Positions 1-6,559 of a DNA stretch of 8,852 nt are shown here, one piece after another. Both the position numbers and the translations under genes were made by a program. Positions within the stretch are counted from its first letter, which is position 1, and every line of letters begins with the position of its first letter. The notes under the pieces were generated by a model. That model had not been told where the DNA came from and did no database searches. It was given only the letters and a program-made list of their open reading frames with translations. Source of the DNA: Betaproteobacteria bacterium HGW-Betaproteobacteria-8 (GTDB lineage: Bacteria > Pseudomonadota > Gammaproteobacteria > Burkholderiales > Methylophilaceae); the NCBI GenBank assembly GCA_002842135.1, contig PHCD01000071.1, positions 1 to 8,852 on the forward strand, in the 5' to 3' direction.

Positions 1-53
1 TTGTCCGGATGGCCTTCGGAAACAGATTCGGAAGTAAAAAGATATTCGCTCAT
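1..53 (-). CDS. metK: S-adenosylmethionine synthetase, N-terminal fragment cut by the window edge
   Basis: Reading leftward from the ATG at 53-51, the first 17 codons translate to MSEYLFTSESVSEGHPD, and the last two bases fit a Lys codon. This is the highly conserved start of methionine adenosyltransferase, which makes S-adenosylmethionine from methionine and ATP in the cytosol. The SEGHPDK segment lies in the ATP-binding N-terminal domain and its His is a catalytic residue in the family. The rest of the gene lies outside the window, so its integrity cannot be judged. It is divergent from the acyltransferase at 123, with a 69-bp gap. That arrangement is familiar from betaproteobacterial genomes. 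Confidence 0.93.
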   Translation of the reverse strand, partial: MSEYLFTSESVSEGHPD

Positions 54-82
54 GAGGTGCTCGGATAAGGTTGGCAAAAGGT

Positions 83-95
83 TGTTAGAATACCA
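83..95. promoter_or_regulatory. Possible overlapping divergent extended -10 elements
   Basis: The 69-bp gap between metK and the acyltransferase holds TGTTAGAAT on the plus strand (83-91) and TGGTATTCT on the minus strand (95-87). Each fits an extended -10 element (TGn followed by a TATAAT-like hexamer) and they overlap by five bases. Neither has a good -35 hexamer at the expected distance, although on the minus side TTGAAA lies 14 bp upstream. If both are real, RNA polymerase could bind in only one direction at a time. This is motif reading only. Confidence 0.28.
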
Positions 96-122
96 AACTC
101 GGAAACTTTCAAAAAGCATTTC

Positions 123-962
123 ATGCTCAAAGCCTTACTTCGCATCTTCGCCAGCCTGCCGCTTCCGGTGATACACGGGCTGGGCGTGATGTTCGGTTAT
201 CTGTACTTTCTTCTGTTCAGAAGACGCTTGCGCCGCACGCGCAGGAATCTCCGTTGGATCAGAAACTCTCTTAGCCACAGGGATTACCGGCGCCTGATGC
301 ATGCCAGCATCCGCGAAACCGGCAAAGGCATACTGGAGACTTTTGCCATCTGGTTCAGGCCGGAGGCATCCGTGCTGAAACTGGTACGCGAATGCAAAGG
401 CTGGGAGCACGTTGAAACAGCACATGCCAAGGGCAAAGGCATCATCTTTCTTACGCCGCATCTCGGCTGCTATGAGATCACGGCCATTTACTACGCCTCG
501 CACTACCCTATCAGCGTGCTCTTCAAACCACCGCGCAACCCCAAACTCGGCAAACTGGTGGAAGAAGGCCGCAAGCGCAGCCATATCACGCTGGCTCCAA
601 CCAACATGAGCGGCATACGCACCCTGCTGAAAACCCTGAAAAAAGGCGAGGCCGTCGGCATCTTGCCGGATCAGGTGCCGGAAGAGAATGAAGGCGAATG
701 GGCCAATTTCTTCGGCAGACAGGCCTACACCATGACACTGGTCGGCAAGCTGGCGGAGTCTACCGGTGCCACCGTATTGCTGGCTTTCGGCGAACGACTG
801 CCATTGGGACGCGGCTATGTGATTCATATCGAACCATTGGATCCTGAAGGCAAACTCGCCGCCGCACCAACAGCGCAGGACGTCAACGATGGCATCGAAC
901 GCCTGGTGCGCCAATGTCCGCAACAGTACCTCTGGAGCTACGGCCGTTTCAAGCGGCCCTGA
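123..962 (+). CDS. Lipid A biosynthesis / lysophospholipid acyltransferase (HtrB/LpxL family)
   Basis: This 279-residue protein has the layout of the late acyltransferases of lipid A. These inner-membrane enzymes move a fatty acyl chain from acyl-ACP onto an acyl chain of the Kdo2-lipid A precursor. An N-terminal hydrophobic anchor (about residues 10-33) is followed by a strongly basic stretch (33-48). The HX4E catalytic motif is H113 to E118 (TPHLGCYE). Later family blocks are KPPRNPKL (135-142), GILPDQVP (179-186) and the C-terminal QYLWSYGRFKRP. Length is slightly below the roughly 300 residues of E. coli LpxL. No clear Shine-Dalgarno site precedes the ATG, but the N-terminus looks like family members. 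Which acyl chain and position it uses cannot be told from sequence, so a related lysophospholipid or ornithine-lipid acyltransferase role remains possible. It ends 43 bp before dapF and may be cotranscribed with it. Confidence 0.88.
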   Translation: MLKALLRIFASLPLPVIHGLGVMFGYLYFLLFRRRLRRTRRNLRWIRNSLSHRDYRRLMHASIRETGKGILETFAIWFRPEASVLKLVRECKGWEHVETAHAKGKGIIFLTPHLGCYEITAIYYASHYPISVLFKPPRNPKLGKLVEEGRKRSHITLAPTNMSGIRTLLKTLKKGEAVGILPDQVPEENEGEWANFFGRQAYTMTLVGKLAESTGATVLLAFGERLPLGRGYVIHIEPLDPEGKLAAAPTAQDVNDGIERLVRQCPQQYLWSYGRFKRP

Positions 963-1005
963 CATGCCCTACAATGCAGACTAAACTTTCTATTTACCAT
1001 CACTT

Positions 1006-1863
1006 ATGACGCTAAAGTTCACCAAAATGCATGGGATCGGCAACGATTTTGTTGTAATTGACGCCATCTCCCAGAAAATTGCGCTCAGCGCATCGCAGAT
1101 TCGCCTGATTGCCGATCGCCATTTCGGCGTAGGTTGCGACCAACTGTTGCTGGTGGAACAACCTTCCGGCAAGTTCGCCAATGTCGATTTCCGCTACCGC
1201 ATCTTCAATGCCGATGGCGGCGAAGTCGAACAATGCGGCAATGGCGCACGCTGTTTCGTCAAATTTGTGCACGAAAAGCAACTGACCGACAAACGCAGCA
1301 TCGACGTGGAAACAGCGCGCGGCGTCATCATCCTGCAATTGCAGGATGATGGCCAGGTCACGGTCAACATGGGAGTACCCGACTTTCAGCCCGCAAACAT
1401 CCCTTTTGCCGCAGAAATTGCGACCGAATCTTACGTGCTCGACCTCGGAGATAAATTCGTTGACGTTTGCGCCGTATCCATGGGCAATCCTCACGCAGTT
1501 CAGGTCGTTGAGGATGTCGATCGCGCCGCGGTGGAGACACAGGGCCCACTGATCGAGTCACACCCGCGCTTTCCGCAACGCGTTAACGCAGGCTTCATGC
1601 AAATTGTCGACCCGCACCACATCCGGCTGCGCGTCTTTGAACGCGGCAGCGGCGAAACCCTGGCCTGCGGTTCCGGCGCCTGCGCAGCGGCAGTCAGTGG
1701 CATCAGTCTGGGTATTCTGCAAACACCGGTCCGGGTCAGCATGCGCGGCGGCGAACTCAATATCAGCTGGAATGGCGACAAATCCCCGGTATGGATGACA
1801 GGGCCAGCTACCACCGTATTCGAAGGCACAATAGATATTGGCGCCTTGAAAGTTGAAGCCTAG
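1006..1863 (+). CDS. dapF: Diaminopimelate epimerase
   Basis: DapF converts LL-diaminopimelate to meso-diaminopimelate. It is a cofactor-free, two-cysteine racemase step feeding lysine and peptidoglycan synthesis in the cytosol. The 285-residue protein begins with the family signature [15 protein letters not shown] (5-19). It carries both catalytic cysteines: C77 in EQCGNGAR and C221 in [17 protein letters not shown] (38-46) and [14 protein letters not shown] (211-224) are further conserved blocks. The two halves are the expected duplicated fold, and the length is close to the E. coli enzyme (274 residues). The stretch before the ATG has no obvious Shine-Dalgarno site. The gene leads the run dapF-DUF484-xerC, the same order as E. 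coli dapF-yigA-xerC, so cotranscription is likely. Confidence 0.97.
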   Translation: MTLKFTKMHGIGNDFVVIDAISQKIALSASQIRLIADRHFGVGCDQLLLVEQPSGKFANVDFRYRIFNADGGEVEQCGNGARCFVKFVHEKQLTDKRSIDVETARGVIILQLQDDGQVTVNMGVPDFQPANIPFAAEIATESYVLDLGDKFVDVCAVSMGNPHAVQVVEDVDRAAVETQGPLIESHPRFPQRVNAGFMQIVDPHHIRLRVFERGSGETLACGSGACAAAVSGISLGILQTPVRVSMRGGELNISWNGDKSPVWMTGPATTVFEGTIDIGALKVEA

Positions 1864-1891
1864 AATCGAAAAAACATCACAGGGAGTCATG

Positions 1892-2572
1892 ATGCAGTTA
1901 CCTGAAGAAGCATTACCAAGCGCAGATGAAGTTGCAGCCTATTTGCGCAAAAACCCGCAATTTTTCGAGCACCATGCCGTCTTGCTGACGGAACTCTACC
2001 TACCCAGCCCGCATGGTGGCGGCACGGTCTCGCTGGCCGAGCGCCAGCAACTATCCCAGCGCGACAGGATCCGTGTTCTGGAAGCTAAAATCGCCGAATT
2101 TCTGAAATACGGTCGCGAGAATGACCAGATCGGCGAGAAAGTGCATCGCCTGAGCCTGGGCCTGCTGGCCGCTCCCAATCTGGAAGTCATGCTGCAACTG
2201 CTGATGCAGGATCTGCGCACCAGCTTTTCCGTGCCTTACTCTGGCTTGCGTCTCTGGGTCAAACCAAAGGATAGCAACGATACCGGCAATGAAGTATTCA
2301 AGCCGATTGATGATGAATTGCGCAGCTGGGCACAAGGCCTGGCAGAACCCTACTGCGGCCACCGCCCAGGCTTGGAGCTCGACAACTGGTTTGGTGAAAA
2401 TGCCACACCGAAATCCTTCGCCCTGATTGCCTTACGTAGTGACAAGGTTTGCGGCCTGCTGGCCGTTGCCTCAGAAGATGAACAACGCTTCCATCCGGAA
2501 ATGGGGACCCAGTATCTGACACGTATCGGCGAACTGGTCAGCGCTGCCCTCCTGCGTTACACGGAGCAATAG
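1892..2572 (+). CDS. DUF484 family protein (YigA-like)
   Basis: This cytosolic protein of the DUF484 family has no established biochemical role. I place the start at 1892 (MQLPEEALPS, 226 residues): AGGGAG at 1881-1886 sits 5 nt upstream, whereas the longer in-frame ATG at 1853 lies inside dapF without such a site. The ATG at 1889 is an alternative. Family features are YLRKNPQFF (residues 17-25), the PSPHGGGTVSLAERQ segment (38-52), and a charged helical, probably coiled-coil stretch rich in Arg, Glu and Lys (about 56-78). The remainder looks like a GAF-type sensory fold, as is known for the family. It follows dapF by 28 bp and precedes xerC by 11 bp. This linkage to dapF and xerC is widely conserved, but I infer no shared function from it. 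Confidence 0.9.
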   Translation: MQLPEEALPSADEVAAYLRKNPQFFEHHAVLLTELYLPSPHGGGTVSLAERQQLSQRDRIRVLEAKIAEFLKYGRENDQIGEKVHRLSLGLLAAPNLEVMLQLLMQDLRTSFSVPYSGLRLWVKPKDSNDTGNEVFKPIDDELRSWAQGLAEPYCGHRPGLELDNWFGENATPKSFALIALRSDKVCGLLAVASEDEQRFHPEMGTQYLTRIGELVSAALLRYTEQ

Positions 2573-2583
2573 GCGCAAAGTCA

Positions 2584-3459
2584 GTGGACTATCTTGCCGG
2601 TTATCTGCAACATCTGGCATTTGAACGCGGGCTCAGCCCGCTGACACGCGAAAACTATGCGCGCGACATCCGTCTGCTGCTCACGCTGGCGGACAAAACA
2701 CCGCTGAACGACCTGTCCAGCAACCACATCCGCCGCTTCATCGGTAATGTGCATGGTCGAGGTAGCGGCGGGAAAAGCATTGCCCGCCACTTGTCAGCCT
2801 GGCGCGGATTCTTCGACTACCTGATTCAGCGTCACGGCTTCAGCAACAACCCCTGCACCGGCATGCGCGCACCCAAAAGCCCGAAGTCATTGCCGCAAGC
2901 GCTATCTTCCGATCAGGCCATCCAACTAGTGACGATCGAAGGCGATGAGCCGCTAACCCTGCGCGACCGTGCCATCCTCGAGCTGTTCTATTCATCCGGT
3001 CTGCGACTCGCCGAACTGGTCGGCTTGAATATCGACGCCCTTAACTTTGCCGAAGGCACCGTCACCGTCACCGGCAAGGGCAACAAGACCCGCATCGTGC
3101 CTATCGGCAGTCATGCGACACAGGCCATCAGGAATTGGCTCACTGTCCGCAGGACCATGACTCCGGCAGAAGAAACCGCCCTGTTCGTCAATCATCGGGG
3201 CAAACGTATCAGCTCACGCGCCGTGCAATACCGCATCAAGGAGTGGGCAATCAAGCAGGGCATCAGCAGCGATGTGCACCCGCATATGCTGCGTCACAGC
3301 TTTGCCAGCCATGTGCTGCAATCCAGCGGCGACTTGCGCGCCGTGCAGGAAATGCTGGGGCATGCCAATATCAGCACAACCCAGGTGTATACGCATCTCG
3401 ACTTCCAGCATCTCGCCAAGGTGTATGACGCAGCTCACCCGCGGGCGAAGAAGAAATAG
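2584..3459 (+). CDS. xerC: Tyrosine recombinase XerC
   Basis: XerC, with XerD, resolves chromosome dimers by site-specific recombination at dif during division. The start is a GTG codon (GTG GAC TAT). No in-frame ATG occurs until residue 94, which would remove the core-binding domain. The N-terminal SAM-like DNA-binding domain covers about residues 1-88 and the catalytic domain about 105-285. All catalytic residues are visible: R141 (SGLRLAEL), K165 (TGKGNK), H234 and R237 (HPHMLRHSF), H260 (LGHANIS) and nucleophile Y269 (TQVYTH). The length of 291 residues is normal (E. coli 298). XerC rather than XerD or a phage integrase is favoured by its place behind dapF and DUF484 and by the absence of phage genes or an att-like duplication nearby. 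The HAD phosphatase gene that follows in E. coli (yigB) is not present here. Confidence 0.95.
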   Translation: MDYLAGYLQHLAFERGLSPLTRENYARDIRLLLTLADKTPLNDLSSNHIRRFIGNVHGRGSGGKSIARHLSAWRGFFDYLIQRHGFSNNPCTGMRAPKSPKSLPQALSSDQAIQLVTIEGDEPLTLRDRAILELFYSSGLRLAELVGLNIDALNFAEGTVTVTGKGNKTRIVPIGSHATQAIRNWLTVRRTMTPAEETALFVNHRGKRISSRAVQYRIKEWAIKQGISSDVHPHMLRHSFASHVLQSSGDLRAVQEMLGHANISTTQVYTHLDFQHLAKVYDAAHPRAKKK

Positions 3460-3673
3460 ACCCCAGACTGGATACGCGTTCCGGCATAACGCGATTAAAC
3501 TCGCATTAGCCTCCACTGCAACTCATGGCGTTGTGGCTCCGGTATCGTACACGCTGGATGCACAAAAATGCGCTAGCTAACCTGCTCACTCTTATCTGTC
3601 ATGAAACTATGGCAAAATAAGGGCATCAAATTTGCTTGTCTGTAATGTCAATTCAACTTCTAGGAAATCACAA

Positions 3674-4255
3674 ATGGAACATCAACTACCCCCACTACCC
3701 TATGCCAAAGACGCACTTGCACCGGTCATCTCCGCCGAAACCATCGAATATCACTACGGCAAACATCATCAAACCTATGTGACCAACCTCAACAACCTGA
3801 TCAAGGGCACTGAGTTCGAAAACGCCACATTGGAAGAAATTGTCATGAAGTCTACAGGTGGTATTTTCAACAATGCCGCCCAGGTCTGGAACCACACCTT
3901 CTACTGGAACGGCTTCAAGCCAAACGGCGGCGGCGCCCCCAAAGGTGAACTGGCCTCTGCGATTGACAAGGCTTTCGGCTCGTTTGAAGAGTTCAAGAAG
4001 CAGTTCAGCCAAAAAGCCATTACCACCTTCGGTTCCGGCTGGGCCTGGCTGGTCAAGAACAAGGACGGCTCACTCAGCCTGGAAAGCACCAGCAATGCTG
4101 CCAATCCGATGACCAGCGGCCAGACTCCGCTGCTGACGATCGACGTCTGGGAACATGCCTATTACGTCGATTACCGCAATGCGCGTGCAAAGTACGTCGA
4201 AGAGTTCTGGAATATCGTCAACTGGGATTTCGTCGAAGCCAATTACAAGGCCTGA
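3674..4255 (+). CDS. sodB: Iron superoxide dismutase
   Basis: SodB disproportionates superoxide to oxygen and hydrogen peroxide in the cytosol. The start is the ATG at 3674 ([10 protein letters not shown]), preceded by AGGAAA at 3662-3667. An in-frame upstream ATG at 3632 would add 14 residues that do not look like the family. From the chosen start the protein has 193 residues, the length of E. coli SodB. The metal ligands fall at the same numbers: H27, H74, D157 and H161. Q70 in [13 protein letters not shown] and the surrounding residues match the iron-type rather than the manganese-type enzyme. Q70 sits before the second ligand, where Fe enzymes carry the active-site glutamine. There is no signal peptide. 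It has its own terminator and a 214-bp gap from xerC, so it is probably a single-gene unit. I saw no convincing Fur box. Confidence 0.97.
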   Translation: MEHQLPPLPYAKDALAPVISAETIEYHYGKHHQTYVTNLNNLIKGTEFENATLEEIVMKSTGGIFNNAAQVWNHTFYWNGFKPNGGGAPKGELASAIDKAFGSFEEFKKQFSQKAITTFGSGWAWLVKNKDGSLSLESTSNAANPMTSGQTPLLTIDVWEHAYYVDYRNARAKYVEEFWNIVNWDFVEANYKA

Positions 4256-4286
4256 TCGAATTTCTTTGACTCAGCGTCAGCCAGTC

Positions 4287-4310
4287 AAAAGGCCGCTTCT
4301 GCGGCCTTTT
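4287..4310 (+). terminator. Rho-independent terminator of sodB
   Basis: AAAAGGCCGC (4287-4296), the loop TTCT, then GCGGCCTTTT (4301-4310) form a perfect 10-bp stem whose 3' arm ends in four T residues. It lies 32 bp after the sodB stop. A weaker inverted repeat, TTTGACT/AGTCAAA (4265-4271 and 4283-4289), sits just before it and shares three A residues with the stem. Confidence 0.9.
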
Positions 4311-4336
4311 GTTCAGGAACCAAAGCATTGTAAAAT
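4309..4336 (+). promoter_or_regulatory. Possible promoter for the dienelactone hydrolase-family gene
   Basis: TAAAAT at 4331-4336 matches five of six -10 positions. TTGTTC at 4309-4314 is a poor -35 hexamer (three of six) at 16-bp spacing and overlaps the T-run of the sodB terminator. A promoter is needed here, because the gene at 4382 follows a strong terminator, but this assignment is weak. Confidence 0.28.
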
Positions 4337-4381
4337 CGCTGCCTTAGTTAAAAATCCCCACCAAACCATATTGGACGCGCC

Positions 4382-5119
4382 ATGAACATACAAAGCCATT
4401 TCGTCGACCTGCCCACGCCAACTGGTGTCATGCGCACCTACATTCATCGACCCGCTGCTGCTGGCAGTTTTCCAGTCATTTTGTTCTATTCGGAGATCTT
4501 CCAGCAAACCGGCCCGATTGAACGTGCCGCCAAAATCATGGCAGGCCACGGCTACGCTGTGCTGGTACCGGAAGTTTTCCATGAACTGAACCCGATCGGC
4601 ACCGTACTGGCTTACGACGATGCCGGCCGCGACAAGGGCAATGCCGACAAATCCGCAAAGGATGTGCAGGGCTACGACACGGATAATGCCGCCATGATCG
4701 CCTGGGTCAAAAAACAAGCCTGGTGCAACGGCCGGATCGGTGCCATGGGTTTCTGTATCGGCGGCCATCTGGCCTTCCGCGCCGCCCTGCAGCCGGAAGT
4801 CGAAGCCACCGCCTGCTTCTACGCCACCGATCTGCATACCAACGTCATTCCCAACCAGCCAGGCCAGCACAGCATGGAGCGTCTGGCTGACATCAAGGGC
4901 GAGTTGCTGATGATCTGGGGCAAGCAGGACAACCATATCCCGACTGAAGGCCGCGCTGCGGTTTACCAGAAACTGACAGCAGCCAACCTGACCTTCACCT
5001 GGCATGAATTCAATGCGCAGCATGCCTTCATGCGCGACGAAGGCGATCGCTACGATCCGCAGCTGGCCATGACCGGCTACCAGCTGACGCTGGACATGTT
5101 CAGAAGAAAGTTCGCTTGA
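4382..5119 (+). CDS. Dienelactone hydrolase family protein
   Basis: This is a 245-residue cytosolic alpha/beta hydrolase of the carboxymethylenebutenolidase (dienelactone hydrolase) family. The family's namesake opens dienelactone to maleylacetate in chloroaromatic breakdown. The catalytic triad is visible: nucleophile C125 in GFCIGG, D183 in WGKQDNHIP and H214 in NAQHAFMRD. E38 (YSEIF) corresponds to the glutamate that gates the cysteine in the archetype. The length is typical of the family. No other aromatic-degradation genes are present, so the true substrate is unknown, and many such homologues are housekeeping esterases. It lies between two terminators and appears monocistronic. Its Shine-Dalgarno site is weak (TTGGAC, about 6 nt before the ATG). 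Confidence 0.92.
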   Translation: MNIQSHFVDLPTPTGVMRTYIHRPAAAGSFPVILFYSEIFQQTGPIERAAKIMAGHGYAVLVPEVFHELNPIGTVLAYDDAGRDKGNADKSAKDVQGYDTDNAAMIAWVKKQAWCNGRIGAMGFCIGGHLAFRAALQPEVEATACFYATDLHTNVIPNQPGQHSMERLADIKGELLMIWGKQDNHIPTEGRAAVYQKLTAANLTFTWHEFNAQHAFMRDEGDRYDPQLAMTGYQLTLDMFRRKFA

Positions 5120-5131
5120 CCTTGTGGAATC

Positions 5132-5168
5132 AAAAAAGGGAGAACACTATTTGTGTTCTCCCTTTTTT
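5132..5168. terminator. Bidirectional rho-independent terminator between convergent genes
   Basis: A perfect 16-bp inverted repeat (5132-5147 and 5153-5168) encloses the 5-nt loop TATTT. It starts with six A and ends with six T residues around a GGGAGAACAC core, so a T-tract follows the GC-rich stem on either strand. It lies 12 bp after the hydrolase gene (plus strand) and about 40 bp beyond the end of the cytochrome operon (minus strand), and can serve both. Confidence 0.93.
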
Positions 5169-5209
5169 AGGCCTTTTAACCATCACAATCGTTCAGCTTT
5201 TACTCCGGA

Positions 5210-6559
5210 TCACTCTGCAGTCTTAAGCGTATTGATCCATTCAGCTATCAAGCGTATTTCTTCCGCGGGCACCTGCGGCATTGGCGGCATCGGCATAAAT
5301 CCTGGCCAATTTTCCGGCTTTGGCTTATGCACCAATTCTATTACCTGAACCGGACTATAGCCGCGTGCTGCAATATCCCTGTACGCTGGCCCGACTATCT
5401 TTTCCAGTATCCCGTGGCATACGAGACATCCGTGCTTCGCTGCCAGCACCTGCCCAAGAGGCAAGTCAGCCTGCGTCACCGTTTCTGGTGCACGTTCCTG
5501 TGCCTCATACGCCGCCATCGACTCTTTCTGGAAAACTTCGGTTTTGGCTTGTGACGCTGCCAGCACCGGACTGATCAGGGACATACGCATTCCATGACGC
5601 AAGGACGCCATGGAAAGTACGGTGACCAGCATCACACCTACGACCGTCCATACCCGTGCGGCGGGCAATTCATCGTTAAAGAAATCCTTCAACAACTGAT
5701 ACACCGCATAAACTGCCAGGACAACAGCAAGCAGGATAAGCCAGTGATAGCCACCATTGAAGAAGGCTTCGAGACCATAATCGGGAAAGCTGAACAGCAC
5801 CAGCGGCCCCACGAAGAAATTAAGCACGGTAGGGATGACAAACCAGCTCTTTCCGGTGCGGGTGAGGATGATGCCGGCCTCGCGCTCTGCAACTTCCTTG
5901 CTACGTCGTTTGACCATGCCGTATACCAGCATGAAAATCCCGGTAACGGCGAAGGAAGCAAGATAGAAGTGCACCAGACGGAAGAAAGTATCCGGCCGCA
6001 GCAGCACATCCCAGAAATGGGTATCGTAAGTCCAGGTGCTCGGGGTCATCGCCAGTTGCACCGTACTCATGAATGCCAGCGGCAGCGTAAAGAACAGCGC
6101 CACGCCCACTACTCCGATGAAGATATGCAGGGTCTTGCGGTGCTCCAGCGTATGCCATGTGTACTTGTACAGATACGACAGCAAGAAGGCCACGATATTG
6201 CCGTAGATGATGTGCAGCCAGTGCGGCGAATTCATGATAGAGGCCGAATAAAATAGCGGCGTGGTCAGGATACTGACCAGCAACAACGGCGCCACTCCCC
6301 ACAGGGCTCCCATATTTTCGGAGATGGTCACCGGCGTGGTGAGCAGGTAGGCCACACGGTCGAACACCGGGTTTTTCTCCTTCACCCCCTTGCTGTTGAA
6401 ATACACCGAAGCCAGCGAGGCTCCCAGCAGCACATTGATAAAAAGAATGTGCACCACCCACGAAACTATCAACAGCCCATGAAAAAAAGGCTCCATGAAG
6501 TCCAGCCCCATGGTGGGCAATGGCAATGGAATATCGCCGGGAATGATTTTGAAATCCAT
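5210..6559 (-). CDS. CydA-like membrane subunit with C-terminal cytochrome c domain (second gene of operon)
   Basis: This 449-residue protein has eight predicted helices (about 24-54, 80-101, 112-130, 144-165, 193-215, 236-257, 269-290, 303-318). A monoheme cytochrome c domain follows, with CLVCH at 378-382. That domain resembles cytochrome c-551: VGPAYRDIAARG (389-400) and FMPMPP (421-426), with M424 the likely axial ligand. The membrane part aligns by eye with CydA of cytochrome bd: H37 in SWVVHILFINVLLG fits CydA His19, and H197 in RLVHFYLASFAVTG fits His186, a heme b558 ligand. The MTPSTW turn and LLRPD before helix 5 also fit. It lacks the Q-loop (only about 11 residues between helices 6 and 7) and the helix-3 glutamates. 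I could not place equivalents of CydA Met393 or Glu445. An even helix count with N-terminus outside puts the heme domain in the periplasm. The start overlaps the upstream stop (TAATG), with AAGGA just before it, which suggests translational coupling. Confidence 0.8.
   Translation of the reverse strand: MDFKIIPGDIPLPLPTMGLDFMEPFFHGLLIVSWVVHILFINVLLGASLASVYFNSKGVKEKNPVFDRVAYLLTTPVTISENMGALWGVAPLLLVSILTTPLFYSASIMNSPHWLHIIYGNIVAFLLSYLYKYTWHTLEHRKTLHIFIGVVGVALFFTLPLAFMSTVQLAMTPSTWTYDTHFWDVLLRPDTFFRLVHFYLASFAVTGIFMLVYGMVKRRSKEVAEREAGIILTRTGKSWFVIPTVLNFFVGPLVLFSFPDYGLEAFFNGGYHWLILLAVVLAVYAVYQLLKDFFNDELPAARVWTVVGVMLVTVLSMASLRHGMRMSLISPVLAASQAKTEVFQKESMAAYEAQERAPETVTQADLPLGQVLAAKHGCLVCHGILEKIVGPAYRDIAARGYSPVQVIELVHKPKPENWPGFMPMPPMPQVPAEEIRLIAEWINTLKTAE

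Noticed and set aside
54..122. SAM-sensing riboswitch upstream of metK
   Set aside because: The gap is only 69 bp and I could not fold it into any SAM riboswitch class I know.
135..965. Long 276-codon open frame antisense to the acyltransferase gene
   Set aside because: It mirrors the plus-strand gene, its product has no recognisable motif, and the plus-strand protein has clear family motifs.
1853..1891. Upstream start for the DUF484 gene giving an overlap with dapF
   Set aside because: No Shine-Dalgarno site precedes 1853, while AGGGAG is well placed for 1892 and family similarity starts after it.
3475..3493. Inverted repeat CGCGTT/AACGCG just after xerC as a terminator
   Set aside because: The stem is only 6 bp and is not followed by a T-tract, so I do not call it a terminator.
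5594..6256. 220-codon plus-strand frame inside the second cytochrome gene
   Set aside because: The translation is rich in His, Gln and Arg, the usual look of the strand opposite a membrane protein gene, with no family signature.
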